Shown: positions 42,912 through 53,324, numbered from the stretch's first letter. The stretch is DNA of 64,000 bases from Nocardiopsis ganjiahuensis DSM 45031 (GCF_000341085.1 NZ_ANBA01000001.1:88182-152181), one strand, 5' to 3'. The notes: generated from the sequence alone by a model not told the origin. Made by a program: numbers and translations.

Positions 42912-45900
42912 ATGAGTGGTCAAGGACTCCCGGGCAGCGAACAGGCAGAGAAGTGTTACGTGCAGTGGGCCGATGCCCTCGCGGATCACTTCTTCCACGA
43001 CCGGGGCCTGCGCGCAAGACCCGTAGTGCTGTACATCGACGACGAGACCGCTAAGGAGATCCAGGAGAGTTACGGACTCTCAGCGGACCTCGAAGCAGCA
43101 GTGCAGTCTGTGATCTACCCGCGCTCCAGAACAGCCGTCTACCGACGGATCGAACTGCTGAGCAAACGCCCTGCCCCAGTCAGCGGCCGACCGCCCTCTT
43201 CCCTGCCCATCCTGGCCGCGACCGTGCTCGCGGCTTCACGGATGGAGCCCACCGGAAGGCGCGGACAGCCCCCTTACTACGAACCGTTGCGCAGGGTCCT
43301 CGGGGTGGAGCAGCCGCCTCCCGGGCAGCTCTGCGCCGCTCAGAGGGATTTCCCACAGGTCGTCGACCTGTGGAAGGGGCTGCGGACGTGGGCGGAGAGC
43401 TGGGGAGGCAAGTACGGCCTGCTGATCCTCCCCAAGGACCCCCGCCCCTCCAGGATCGGCTACCCGCTGTCGCAGGCTCTGATCCGCAGAACGGACCACG
43501 AACCCCTGACCCGGTTCTTCACAGAGGTGGCCCATACGTCCTACTGGAGCGGGGAGCAGCTGCTGGCGGGCCTGCAGGACTGGCAGAACGAGCACCGCTC
43601 GGACTTCTCCAAGAAATTCGCCGAACAGCTCCACAGCAACCTTCTGGCGGAGACGTGGTGCGACCTGCTGGAAGCCTTCAGGGACGGCCAGCACGACCGG
43701 GAGGAGGCCGCGACCGCTTCCCTGCACGGCCGGGGGATGGTCCGGGTCTGGTTCGACCACCGCAACCGGTCATTCAGCTGGGTAGGGGAGTGCTCCGCCC
43801 CCGAGGGCCGGGACGCCTTCCAGGTGAGCGGGCCCGGCGCAGGAGAGTATGTGCTCGAGCGCGTGCAGGACAGCGACCTCTATCTGGGTCTCCACGGGCT
43901 TTCCGTGACCTCCGAGCGCCTACTCAGCGGATTCACCCTGGAAGGGGAGGGTGTCAGTTTGAACCGGGCTCCGACACGTGTCGTCCCCCTCCTCCAAGGC
44001 CCGGACGTCGAGGGCTTCGTCGAGGCCGATGCCGCCCAGCCGTTCAGCCAGTGCTGTCTGCTGGTGCACTCCTCCGCTGTCCGCGACGTGAAACGGCTAC
44101 TGGATTACGCCCTTCCGGGGGCCCGGGAGGTACCGCACGAGCGCCTGCCCGGAATGCCCCGGGGCTGGTCGCTCTTCATGCGGCTACGGTTCGAAGACCC
44201 GGTCAGGCTCCGCCAGGCGCTCAGCCGCTCCCCCCTGGAACTCGGGTTCGCCCAGCCACCGGGGCGTATGAAACTGTCAGGGGGCCTGAGGATCAGGTCT
44301 GTTCCCGGAACGCGCACCTACCTGGACGAAGGGCTCCCCGAGATCGCCCTCAACGGCAGCCCGGTTTCAGATACGAGCATCCACGGCCACCCCCTTACCG
44401 GCGATGCGGAGCGAATGCGCCTGCGGCTCCCGGGAAACCTGCGGGAGGGGCCCCATGAGGTCACTGCGGACAACGCGCCCTCCCTGCGGTTCTCGATCCG
44501 GGGGGAAGCAGTGGACCGGGCAGGACGGGTCCCCGCCGAATCGCAGTGCGGAACAGCAGTTGAGGAGCTCAGTGCAGAGGTAGAAGCTACGCAAGGGCTC
44601 CCCGAGCCAACCCCTCAGGTAATTGGGTGCACCTTCGAGAACCTCCCTGCCGCCGTACTTCCGGCGGCAGCGGTCGCTCCCCGGGACGCGGACCACCTGC
44701 TGGCGGTGGGCAACGACCTCACCACCGTCGAACTCCGCTTGCCGGCCCGGCCGTCCTGGCGGGAACGACACCCCCAGCTCTCCAAAAGCGACCGGTTCGA
44801 AGTGGAAATCCGCAACGGTAGGGGCTGGCTCGTACAGCGCACGGGCGACACCTCCCGGGTCAGCCCCTTCTCCCCGGCCCCGGAGAACCCCTCCACAGGT
44901 CCGGACGCCGCCTCTGCCGTGCGCGAACTGTTCAACACAGCCCCCTGTGCTCCCCCTCAGGCGCAGAAATCGCACCCAGACACCTGGACGACCCCGCCCG
45001 AAGGGCACGGCGACGTCCTGCTCCGATGGGTGAGCGAACTCGGCGCGGGTTCCGTCTCAGAACTCCGCAGCGGGCTCGAATGGTACGCAGGCCTTTACGG
45101 GCTCCCAGATGACCGGGGCGCGATTCGAAGGTGGATAGGGCTCATGAGCGCGCTGGGCCACCTGGACGTGGCGTGGCGCAGCAGCGCGTGGTCCTGCTCC
45201 CCCGCCGCGGTCACACGGATCCCCTACTCCGACGGCCTGGCCGCCGTAACCGGGGAGCGGAGGCGCTCGGCCTTGCAGACCCTCCTGCGCTGCTGCCCGT
45301 CCCTGGATTTGGAGGCCGTGTGGATCCGGCCGCCACACCCTCCCGGGGAGCTACCCCTCCCCAAGAGCCTCCTCATCAGCTACTGGTCCCCAGACCAGCT
45401 CAAAGAACTGGCCTCCCTGACCGGAGCCGAGTACACGCCCTGCTTCGCCCTCCAAGCCTCAGCGATGTTTCCCGGCACGAGGATTGGGGAGAGCGCCGCC
45501 GGTCCGCGCTTCGACGCCCGCGTCAGCCGCTATACACCCTCTCCCAGTGATGAGGCGGACCCGTGGACAGAGGCAGAAGGGCATCTGGAGGACGGCCTCT
45601 ACCGCTGGAAGAGGACCGACTCCCGCACAGTAGTCCGGCTGCGCCGCGGAGAGTCCTGGTTCAAGACCCCGAAGGAGGTGGGCGTCTACGCAGAACTTCA
45701 GCGCAACGGGATCTCCGCACTCTCCTGGACGCAGGAGCCCGGCCCGGGTCGGTGGCGGATCGGCAGCCTCGCCGTGCACCGGAACGCCCCGCTGCCCCCT
45801 CTCCACGCCAGGACCGCCACCCTGTGCAGCGGCCTCCCTGCACGCACAGGCCCCGGAGACGCGGACGTATACGACAATGTGCCCTGGCGTATAGCGCGCG

Positions 45901-46373
45901 CCATCGCTGAGAGCCTGGGCCAGCGGATCTCCATCGGCGTACGGCAGATCGCCGAGCCGCCCCGGAGTGATGACCTACAGCCCTTCGCCGGGACTGCGCC
46001 GGTACCGTCCGCCCCCCGGCCTCGTACCCCTGAACAGGACACGGACATCCCCTCAGAGGTACACAGAACACCCCAGCCGATCGCGGTCCCCGCCGCACGC
46101 CGTCCCCGCAACAGCACCCGATTCCGCGAGCGCATCGACCTGGGCGGCGGCCTGACCGTCACCGTCGACGAGGCGGAACTCGCCCTCAGCCGGGCGGAGG
46201 AGGACTTCCGCAGACAGCAGAAGCTGGGAGAGCTGGAGCGGGCAGTGACCGAGCGGATGCGCCTCAGCCAGGGAGTCCGCGAATTCGACCGCGCGACATG
46301 CGCCTGGATCAGGAAGGTGATGGCCGAACAGGCCGGGGGGACCGTCTCCCCCACTGGCCGGATATACCGCTGA
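42912..46373 (+). CDS. Large defence protein, probably DruH-like
   Basis: A 1153-residue protein without a motif I can name. It has a mixed alpha/beta body, no membrane segment, and a C-terminal basic coiled coil (RAEEDFRRQQKLGELERAV). It ends 28 bp before a large DUF1998-type helicase gene. Type III Druantia consists of just such a pair, DruH (about this length) followed by DruE. The assignment therefore rests on size, order and partner, not on a seen domain. The start ATG follows gagccgagaat. It could instead be an unrelated specificity protein. Confidence 0.55.
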   Translation: MSGQGLPGSEQAEKCYVQWADALADHFFHDRGLRARPVVLYIDDETAKEIQESYGLSADLEAAVQSVIYPRSRTAVYRRIELLSKRPAPVSGRPPSSLPILAATVLAASRMEPTGRRGQPPYYEPLRRVLGVEQPPPGQLCAAQRDFPQVVDLWKGLRTWAESWGGKYGLLILPKDPRPSRIGYPLSQALIRRTDHEPLTRFFTEVAHTSYWSGEQLLAGLQDWQNEHRSDFSKKFAEQLHSNLLAETWCDLLEAFRDGQHDREEAATASLHGRGMVRVWFDHRNRSFSWVGECSAPEGRDAFQVSGPGAGEYVLERVQDSDLYLGLHGLSVTSERLLSGFTLEGEGVSLNRAPTRVVPLLQGPDVEGFVEADAAQPFSQCCLLVHSSAVRDVKRLLDYALPGAREVPHERLPGMPRGWSLFMRLRFEDPVRLRQALSRSPLELGFAQPPGRMKLSGGLRIRSVPGTRTYLDEGLPEIALNGSPVSDTSIHGHPLTGDAERMRLRLPGNLREGPHEVTADNAPSLRFSIRGEAVDRAGRVPAESQCGTAVEELSAEVEATQGLPEPTPQVIGCTFENLPAAVLPAAAVAPRDADHLLAVGNDLTTVELRLPARPSWRERHPQLSKSDRFEVEIRNGRGWLVQRTGDTSRVSPFSPAPENPSTGPDAASAVRELFNTAPCAPPQAQKSHPDTWTTPPEGHGDVLLRWVSELGAGSVSELRSGLEWYAGLYGLPDDRGAIRRWIGLMSALGHLDVAWRSSAWSCSPAAVTRIPYSDGLAAVTGERRRSALQTLLRCCPSLDLEAVWIRPPHPPGELPLPKSLLISYWSPDQLKELASLTGAEYTPCFALQASAMFPGTRIGESAAGPRFDARVSRYTPSPSDEADPWTEAEGHLEDGLYRWKRTDSRTVVRLRRGESWFKTPKEVGVYAELQRNGISALSWTQEPGPGRWRIGSLAVHRNAPLPPLHARTATLCSGLPARTGPGDADVYDNVPWRIARAIAESLGQRISIGVRQIAEPPRSDDLQPFAGTAPVPSAPRPRTPEQDTDIPSEVHRTPQPIAVPAARRPRNSTRFRERIDLGGGLTVTVDEAELALSRAEEDFRRQQKLGELERAVTERMRLSQGVREFDRATCAWIRKVMAEQAGGTVSPTGRIYR

Positions 46374-46401
46374 ACTCGCACACCCGGATGGAAACGAGCC
46401 G

Positions 46402-49400
46402 ATGGACGTACTGGGAACCTTCGACGCAGCACGCGAAGCCCTCTTCCGCTACTACGACACCCCTTTCGGGATCGACAACCCCGAGGTGGAGAAGAAACGG
46501 AGAGAGCTCCTCGACCGGGACGGGGAGGTCTGGCGGGAGCCGATGCTCGAGGTCCGCCCCCGTTACAGGGGTTCAGGCATGCCCCTGGATCAGTCGTTCA
46601 ACGAGGCAGGCGCTCCGGATGACCTGTTCCAGCTGGCCTCCGCCGGTCTGCTCGAAGGCGTCAGAGAACTCCACTCCCACCAACACGAAGCGCTGGTACA
46701 CGCCTTCCGGGAACGGAAGAACGTCGTAGTAACGGCCGGCACGGGTTCGGGCAAAACGGAGTCTTTCCTGCTCCCGGTCCTAGCCTCGCTCGTCGCCGAA
46801 TCGGCCTCCTGGACCGGCGGCCCAGCACCGGAGAACGCCTGGTGGCGCCCCCGGGAAGGGGGGTTCACCCCGCAGCGTGAAGGGGAAACCGGACGCAGGG
46901 CCGCAGTGCGCACTATCGTCCTCTACCCGATGAACGCCCTGGTCGACGACCAGGTGTCCCGGCTCCGCAAAGCCCTGGACAGCCCCGCAGTCAGAACGTG
47001 GCTGGACTCCAACCGGCGCGGCCACCGCTTCTACTTCGGCCGCTACACCGGTGCCACCCCCGTCCCCGGAGAACCCGGCACCAAAACAGCACTGGAAGAC
47101 CTGCGCAGATATCTGTCCGCGACCGAGGAGCGGGGAGCCGCAGCCGAAGCGAACGCGAACCGCGACGCGCGGTACATGATCCCCCGCCTCGACGGAGCCG
47201 AGATGCGGTCCCGCTGGGACATGCTCTCCTCCCCTCCCGACATCCTCGTCACGAACTTCTCGATGCTCAACGTCATGCTGCTGCGCCCGAGGGAGGACGA
47301 CTTCTTCCAGCAGACACGCACGTGGCTCGACAGCGACCCCGACGCGGTGTTCAGAATCGTCGTCGACGAGTTGCACCTGTACCGGGGCACGGCCGGGACC
47401 GAGACCGCGTACCTGCTCCGCAACCTCCGGCACCGCCTCGGGCTCGACGCTAGGCCGGACCGGCTCCAGGTCCTGGCCGCATCCGCCTCGCTGGAGAAAG
47501 AACGTGACGAGGGCTTCCTCGAGGAGTTCTTCGGCCTGGGCGCGGACAGCTTCGAAGTCCTCAAAGGAGAGACCGTGAAGCCCTTGTCTGCCGCCGTCGA
47601 CCTCTCAGACCATGCGGGTGTCTTCGAGAGGACCTCCGGGCAGCAACCCCAGGCGGCGGAGTCCCAAGCCCTCCTCGAGCGCACGTGTGCAGCCGACGCG
47701 CTCCAGAATGCCCTGACCGACAATGGAAAGCCGGTAGCCAGGTCTGTCCCGGAGATCGCAGGAGCGCTTTTCCCCCACGAGGACGCCGAGTCGGCGCGGG
47801 CGTCCCTTCACGGCGTCCTCTCATCCCTCCGCAGCGCTGATACCGGGGGTCCGGGCCTGCCCAAACTGCGGGTCCACTACTTCTTCCGCAACATCTCCGG
47901 GATGTGGGCGTGCTCCGACCCGGACTGCCGGTACGTCGACCGGCCGCAGGACTCGGACCGGACCGTCGGCCGCCTCTTCACAAGGCCGACGACACGGTGC
48001 ATATGCGGCGCGAGGGTGCTGGAGCTGCTCTACTGCCAGACCTGCGGGGACCTGTACATGGGCGGATACACGAACACGGCCGCGAACACGAACCCCGGAG
48101 CGTTCGAGGGGAGCCTGCTGGCCGACCTGCCCGAACTGGAGAAGCTCCCCGAACAGGTGCGCACCGGCGCGACCGCGGCCAACTACGTGGTCTACTGGCC
48201 CCGCACGCGCATCCCTCTCCTGGACAAGAAGGAGTGGACCAGGACCGCGCCCTGTAAACAGAAGTTCACCTTCGGGTTCCGTCGCAGCCGGTATGAGCCC
48301 TCGACCGGGCTGCTAGTCAACAATAATGCGGAGCCGACCGGCTGGTCATTCCACATCGCCGCCCCCTCCGCGAGGAGGGGGACATCCCCGGATCAGATCA
48401 GCCCCTTCCCCACTCAGTGCCCGGGCTGCGGCGATGACTGGGAGATGCCCAGGCTCAAGGGAGAACTGCTCCTGCTCACGGACCCGCTGAGACTGCGCTC
48501 ACCGATCCGCACGATGCGCACCGGCTTCGAGAAGGTCAACCAGGTTCTAACCACCTCCCTCCTCTCATCCATGCCCGAGAATGAGCGGAAGCTGATCGCC
48601 TTCTCCGACAGCCGCCAGGACGCCGCGAAACTGTCCGCGGGCATAGGACTGCGCCATTACCAGGACATGATCAGATTCGCTTTGGCCGAAGCCGTGCGGG
48701 AGCAGGGCGATCCGGCCGGAGACCTGGAACTCGTGCTAGCGGTCTATCAGAAGGATCCGGGTGTGGACCGTGAGCTGGCGCGCAGCGCACATCAGAGGCT
48801 GATGGCCCGCCATAAGGAAGAGATACTGGAACTGGCCGGTATCTGGAGCGGTAAGGACCCGTTCGCAGACCCTTCCCGAGAAGAGGAACTGGTGCAGAGG
48901 GTTACGGCCCTCCCGTCCCTGGAAACCCAGGCCTCCCTCATCGAGGCACGCCTCCTGAAGACGGGTTTCAACCCCGGGGGGCCCAAGGCGTCACTGCAAA
49001 ACGACGACGGCGCGAATAACAGCTCCTGGACCCGCCTCTACGACTGGCCCGACGACGACTCGGCCTCCGGACAGGTCGTCCGACCGGTACCGTCCGTAGC
49101 GATGAGCCGGGACCAGGACGACCTCCGCCGAAAGATCGGAGAATCCCTTACCAGGGAACTCCTCGACGGGCTGTTCGCAAGTGCCCGACGCGACTTCGAG
49201 TCCCTCGGTCTCGGCTGGCTGTGCAGATCCGACGACAGCGGAACCGCCGAAGGAGCCGACCTCGGCAACGTACTCGCGCGAGCCAGCCTGAGAGTGCTGG
49301 GACAGCGGAAGCGCTTCACCGGTATGCGCGACGGAGCCGACACACCACCCGCTCCGCTCCGGAGATTCTGGAAGGCCGCCGCCGAGAAGCACGGCATGGA

Positions 49401-51810
49401 CGCCGAACAGGTCCAGGACCTGGTGGAGGCCTCCTGGGGCGACGCTGTCACCGAATACCTCATCCACCCCGAGCGCGTGTCCATCCGCCCTGGCGCGGGG
49501 GCCGTATGGACGTGCGGCACATGTAGGATGCCCCACCTCCATCCCGGGGCGGGTATCTGCACCAAGTGCTTCCGGCCCCTGCCTCCGGCTCCCTCAAAAG
49601 CGCCGCCCGTCGAAGACGACTACTACGCTTGGCGGTCGGCTGCGGACGGAGGCATCACCCGGCTCCACTGCGCCGAACTCACCGGCCAGACCGACCGCAT
49701 CGTCGCGCAATCCCGCCAAGCCCGTTTCCAGAACGTCTTCCTGGACCACGGTCGCGGCGAGGTTCCCCGGGCGGATGGAGTCGACCTGCTGTCGGTCACC
49801 ACGACCATGGAGGCCGGCGTCGACGTGGGAGCGCTCAGCGCGGTCCTGCTCGCCAACGTCCCGCCCACGCGCTTCAACTACCAGCAGCGGATCGGTCGCG
49901 CAGGGCGACGCGGAAGCCACGCGGCGGCTGCTCTCACCGTGTGCCGCGGACGGAGCCACGACGACTACTACTTCCAGCACCCCCACCGCATCACTAACGA
50001 ACCCACACCGCGGCCGTACGTATCGATGGATATGCCCGAAGTGTTTCGGCGGGCACTCCTGAGTGAGGTGCTGCGGCAGGCCTTCTCCGATGTCTGGGGC
50101 CGAATCGGCGAGGGCGAAGCGAATCCGACCAATAACACGCACGGGCGATTCGGTACCACAGAGCACTGGAGCCGTCACAGGAAGCACATCACCGAATGGG
50201 TGGAGAAGAACCCGGGCCTTATCCTCAGCATCGCCTCTGCCCTACGCCTGTGCACCCGTGGCCCCGTCACCGAAGGCGACCCGGTGGAGATCGTCAGGAG
50301 ACTGCTGCCGGGTGTGGACCGAATCGCGAACCGGGCGGTCGGCCATCGGGACCTGAGCCAGAGACTCGCCGAAGAGGGCTTCCTCCCCATGTACGGCTTC
50401 CCCACCCGGGTGAAGTACCTCTTCACGGAGCTGCCCCAAAAAACCTTCCCCTGGCCACCCGCGGGCGCCGTCGACAGGGACGTCTCCATCGCCATCGCCC
50501 AGTTCGCGCCGAACGGTGAAACCGTCAGGGACGGCCGCGTCTACAGGGCGAACGGCATCGCGGCGTTCGAGCCCTGGGGTTACAAGCCCAAACCGGTGAA
50601 GGAACCACTGGGCGAGGAGATCCCCGTCGGCCTCTGCCACCGGTGCGGACACATCGACGAGACCCCCGACAGCGACGTCTCCGAACCTGAATGCAACGCG
50701 TGCGGAGCAACAACACCGTCCTACACCGTCCTCCCGATGCGTGAGCCGGCTGGCTTCCGCTCCGACCGGCCCAGGGATTTCGACGGCACGTTCACCTGGT
50801 CTCCCCGGTCCACTGCGGCTAGAGCGGCGGCCGACATGGAAGCCCTCGAACACACAGAGAGGGAATGGCTTGTCGTCCGCTCAGGACGCGGCAAACGCTA
50901 CGCGGTAAACGACAACGCCGGGCAGCTCTTCCACTTCCGTCCCGCCGCAAACACTCCCTGGCAGGGCTACCTGGCCACGGAATCCCCGCCTCCCGAGGGG
51001 GGTGTGACCACAGCTCTGGGAACTTCCCAGCACACCGACCTGTTCTTCCTCGGAGCCAAGTCCGGCACGGATGCTCGCCGCGGTATCCGCTTCGATCTCG
51101 ACACCTCGCTGGGCGACGTCCTCGGGCGCCGAGCCGCATGGTTCTCCCTTGCAGCACTCCTACGGCGGGCCGCCGGGCCCTTCCTCGACGTCTCCCCCAA
51201 CGAGTTCGTCGGGGGAATCTGCGGCTCTCCCTCCCGAACCGCCGGCCCCGTATACGCCTACCTCGCCGACACCTTGGAGAACGGGGCCGGGTACTGCACC
51301 CACCTTGCGGACCCGGAAGTACTGGGAGGCTTCCTCGAACGGATCGACTCCTACACAGCGGAACTGACCTCGGCCCACGGAACCTGCTCCGGTTCGTGCC
51401 CCGACTGTCTGCGCGACTACTCCAACATGCCAGTGCACCCTCTCCTGGACTGGAGGCTCGCCAGAGACCTGTTCGACCTGCTCCGCGAACGCGACCTGCA
51501 GGTAGAGACCGGTCGACAGGACGAGCTCCTGAGCCGATGGGCCGCAAGCTATGCCCCAGGCTGCGAAAAGCGGTCGACCCCCAACGGCCTCGTGCTCCTG
51601 GTCGACGACCCGCTTCACTGCGACGGACCGACCCCCGTCGCAGTGAAGCACCCGTTGGAGGATCTGGGGAACGAAAGACTGGTTGCGCTCGAATCCGCGT
51701 CCCACGAGCACTTCGGATACGGACGCATTCTGTTCGCGGACCAGTTCACCCTGGACCGCACACCATCCACTTTCCTCACCGCGCTCGGAGCCTGGGAACC
51801 CGGGAACTGA
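46402..51810 (+). CDS. druE: DruE-like SF2 helicase with DUF1998 C-terminus
   Basis: An 1802-residue helicase. Walker A is AGTGSGKTESF (~residue 112), motif II DELHLYRG (~322), motif III ASASLEKE, then FSDSRQDAAK (~733), motif V TTMEAGVDVG and motif VI QQRIGRAGRRG (~1160). Cys clusters (CSDPDCRY, CICG, CQTCG, CPGCG, CGTCRMP, CHRCGH) suggest several zinc ribbons. The C-terminal DUF1998-like part ends with CSGSCPDCLRDYSN (~1661) and LDWRLARDL. Size and layout match DruE of Druantia. MrfA-like repair helicases share the core but are about half as long. It probably acts with the preceding gene against phage DNA. Confidence 0.8.
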   Translation: MDVLGTFDAAREALFRYYDTPFGIDNPEVEKKRRELLDRDGEVWREPMLEVRPRYRGSGMPLDQSFNEAGAPDDLFQLASAGLLEGVRELHSHQHEALVHAFRERKNVVVTAGTGSGKTESFLLPVLASLVAESASWTGGPAPENAWWRPREGGFTPQREGETGRRAAVRTIVLYPMNALVDDQVSRLRKALDSPAVRTWLDSNRRGHRFYFGRYTGATPVPGEPGTKTALEDLRRYLSATEERGAAAEANANRDARYMIPRLDGAEMRSRWDMLSSPPDILVTNFSMLNVMLLRPREDDFFQQTRTWLDSDPDAVFRIVVDELHLYRGTAGTETAYLLRNLRHRLGLDARPDRLQVLAASASLEKERDEGFLEEFFGLGADSFEVLKGETVKPLSAAVDLSDHAGVFERTSGQQPQAAESQALLERTCAADALQNALTDNGKPVARSVPEIAGALFPHEDAESARASLHGVLSSLRSADTGGPGLPKLRVHYFFRNISGMWACSDPDCRYVDRPQDSDRTVGRLFTRPTTRCICGARVLELLYCQTCGDLYMGGYTNTAANTNPGAFEGSLLADLPELEKLPEQVRTGATAANYVVYWPRTRIPLLDKKEWTRTAPCKQKFTFGFRRSRYEPSTGLLVNNNAEPTGWSFHIAAPSARRGTSPDQISPFPTQCPGCGDDWEMPRLKGELLLLTDPLRLRSPIRTMRTGFEKVNQVLTTSLLSSMPENERKLIAFSDSRQDAAKLSAGIGLRHYQDMIRFALAEAVREQGDPAGDLELVLAVYQKDPGVDRELARSAHQRLMARHKEEILELAGIWSGKDPFADPSREEELVQRVTALPSLETQASLIEARLLKTGFNPGGPKASLQNDDGANNSSWTRLYDWPDDDSASGQVVRPVPSVAMSRDQDDLRRKIGESLTRELLDGLFASARRDFESLGLGWLCRSDDSGTAEGADLGNVLARASLRVLGQRKRFTGMRDGADTPPAPLRRFWKAAAEKHGMDAEQVQDLVEASWGDAVTEYLIHPERVSIRPGAGAVWTCGTCRMPHLHPGAGICTKCFRPLPPAPSKAPPVEDDYYAWRSAADGGITRLHCAELTGQTDRIVAQSRQARFQNVFLDHGRGEVPRADGVDLLSVTTTMEAGVDVGALSAVLLANVPPTRFNYQQRIGRAGRRGSHAAAALTVCRGRSHDDYYFQHPHRITNEPTPRPYVSMDMPEVFRRALLSEVLRQAFSDVWGRIGEGEANPTNNTHGRFGTTEHWSRHRKHITEWVEKNPGLILSIASALRLCTRGPVTEGDPVEIVRRLLPGVDRIANRAVGHRDLSQRLAEEGFLPMYGFPTRVKYLFTELPQKTFPWPPAGAVDRDVSIAIAQFAPNGETVRDGRVYRANGIAAFEPWGYKPKPVKEPLGEEIPVGLCHRCGHIDETPDSDVSEPECNACGATTPSYTVLPMREPAGFRSDRPRDFDGTFTWSPRSTAARAAADMEALEHTEREWLVVRSGRGKRYAVNDNAGQLFHFRPAANTPWQGYLATESPPPEGGVTTALGTSQHTDLFFLGAKSGTDARRGIRFDLDTSLGDVLGRRAAWFSLAALLRRAAGPFLDVSPNEFVGGICGSPSRTAGPVYAYLADTLENGAGYCTHLADPEVLGGFLERIDSYTAELTSAHGTCSGSCPDCLRDYSNMPVHPLLDWRLARDLFDLLRERDLQVETGRQDELLSRWAASYAPGCEKRSTPNGLVLLVDDPLHCDGPTPVAVKHPLEDLGNERLVALESASHEHFGYGRILFADQFTLDRTPSTFLTALGAWEPGN

Positions 51811-51847
51811 GAAATCGGAGACAGCGCCTTCGGACACCGACCGCGGC

Positions 51848-52084
51848 TCACCGCGCGGATTTGGTCTTAGCGGTGATGCGGTTCGACATGCCGAGCGTGA
51901 TGCGCACGTTGGTGCCGTCGGGAAGCCGTTCGCTCAGCGTGCTGCCCTCGGTCAGGGAACGGGTGATCTGCAGACGGTGTTTGAGCCGCCGCTCCTCCAC
52001 CCATGCCCGAACGACGACCCGCGCCAGCAGCAACAGCGGGCAGACCAGTACCGCACCGACCACCTGAATGGTTTCCACCTGCAC
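51848..52084 (-). CDS. Small membrane protein
   Basis: A 78-residue protein from a GTG behind ggaggaact. A hydrophobic N-terminal helix (VGAVLVCPLLLLARVVVRAWV) precedes a basic cytoplasmic tail ending in ITAKTKSAR. It converges with the druE-like gene, 37 bp apart. Function unknown; it may be part of the defence island. Confidence 0.6.
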   Translation of the reverse strand: MQVETIQVVGAVLVCPLLLLARVVVRAWVEERRLKHRLQITRSLTEGSTLSERLPDGTNVRITLGMSNRITAKTKSAR

Positions 52085-52440
52085 CCAGTTCCTCCGTCTC
52101 TGTCACCTAGCGGCAAGAGTGCCAAATCCACCCGATCGTGACACCGCGACTGAAGTGACCCACATCACTCGCCTGGTGCTGTCACGGATCGGGCGGGTGT
52201 TGCGTCCCAGTCATGCACGGGCGGGAACAGGAACCCGCCCCATTCACCTATGGGAGCGCTCATGACAGCAACTCAATACAAAACCGCGACTACACAAGCC
52301 GGCCCGCATGGGCTCCTCCTGGAGACCCCAACGGGCTAGCTCGCGGTGGAACGACCCCTCCTTCACACAGACGCGAAGGATCGACGGGCAGTCAACGTCG
52401 AGGCGGACTCGGGGCGTTCCGACATCGAGTGGAGCTGAAC
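52085..52440. other. 356-bp intergenic region
   Basis: Lies upstream of the sigma factor remnant and the divergent small membrane gene. No recognised element. Confidence 0.35.
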
Positions 52441-52952
52441 GTGAAGCAGTCTCATCCCGGCGAACCCGACCGCAAGCAGGTCGTAAGGGAGATCGCCCAG
52501 TGCACCCCTCGGGTGTTCCGTACGCTGCGGGGCCTGGGAGCCAACCAGCAGGAGGCTGAAGACGCCATGCAGGAAGCGGTGGCGTCGATCCTGTCCAAAG
52601 AACGCCGGGTGGAGAATTTCCCCGCATACCTGATGCGGACTGCGCGCAACCACTTCTTCACGATGGTGCGGTCCGCAGGCACAGCGACGACATCACCGAG
52701 CTGGGGGTGCTGGTCGCCGACGCCTGCTGGCGCTCCCAGCCCGAGAGCCGGGTCCTGTTCCAAGAGGACGGGCGGCGGCTGCTCGAGGCTCTGCAGAAGC
52801 TGCCACAGGCTCATCGGGAAGCATTTGTGATGCGCAGCGACGAGGGATTTTCCTACGCCGAGATCGCGCAGGTCACCGGCAGGCAGGAAAGCACGGTGCG
52901 TCAGCACCACAGGCGTGCCCTCGAGGCACTCCAGAGGCTCCTGCGGGAGTGA
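52441..52952 (+). pseudogene. ECF-type sigma-70 factor, frameshifted
   Basis: The first half (GTG at 52441, GGAG upstream) carries the region 2 helix (QEAEDAMQEAVASIL ... NFPAYLMRTARNHFF). Near 52670 the frame must change to continue into RHSDDITELGVLVADACW and region 4 (LPQAHREAFVMRSDEGFSYAEIAQV, then STVRQHHRRALEAL). One base appears lost or gained, so no single frame encodes the full sigma factor. The next small gene follows directly, as an anti-sigma or partner gene would. Confidence 0.75.
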
Positions 52953-52969
52953 ACGGGAGGGAAGTGAGC

Positions 52970-53146
52970 ATGCAGGATCCACAAGCGCTCTACGACGAGG
53001 TCGCTCGTGCCGACGAGGAGCGGTGGGTGCGGTCGCTGGTGGGTTGTGAGGAGCCGACGACTGACCAGAAGCGCGAGCAAGCCCTGATGGGTCTGGTCGA
53101 GAGTTGGATCGAGCTCGCCTTCCCCACGAACAAGCCTGAAGTATAG
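52970..53146 (+). CDS. Small acidic protein downstream of the sigma factor
   Basis: A 58-residue protein (MQDPQALYDEVARADEERW...) with gggagg before the ATG. An earlier GTG at 52949 overlaps the sigma factor stop. It is Glu/Asp-rich and helical, with one Cys and no membrane segment. Its position suggests a partner of the sigma factor, for example an anti-sigma or accessory peptide; the sequence alone does not show this. Confidence 0.6.
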   Translation: MQDPQALYDEVARADEERWVRSLVGCEEPTTDQKREQALMGLVESWIELAFPTNKPEV

Positions 53147-53155
53147 AACAGGATG

Positions 53156-53178
53156 GGGGCGCCACGACCTGGCGCCCC
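53156..53178 (+). terminator. Hairpin after the sigma factor unit
   Basis: GGGGCGCC (53156-53163) pairs with GGCGCCCC (53171-53178) around a 7-base loop, ten bases past the stop. Confidence 0.55.
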
Positions 53179-53324
53179 AAGCGAGTCTGGGCCCTCAAGC
53201 GTTCCAGAGCTGGCTTCCGAACTCCGTCCGCAGGGCCGCTCCGGCCCTACCGCCACAACTCCTTGCAGACCGGGGGTGCCGCCAGCCTCTGGTACATCTA
53301 CAGGTGATCAGCCTCCATCGCGCC

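Noticed and set aside
37650..51810. DISARM, BREX or Dpd as the identity of the helicase block
   Set aside because: There is no methyltransferase, PglZ, PLD or DpdA-like gene in the block. The two-helicase layout with an 1802-residue DUF1998-type protein fits Druantia better.
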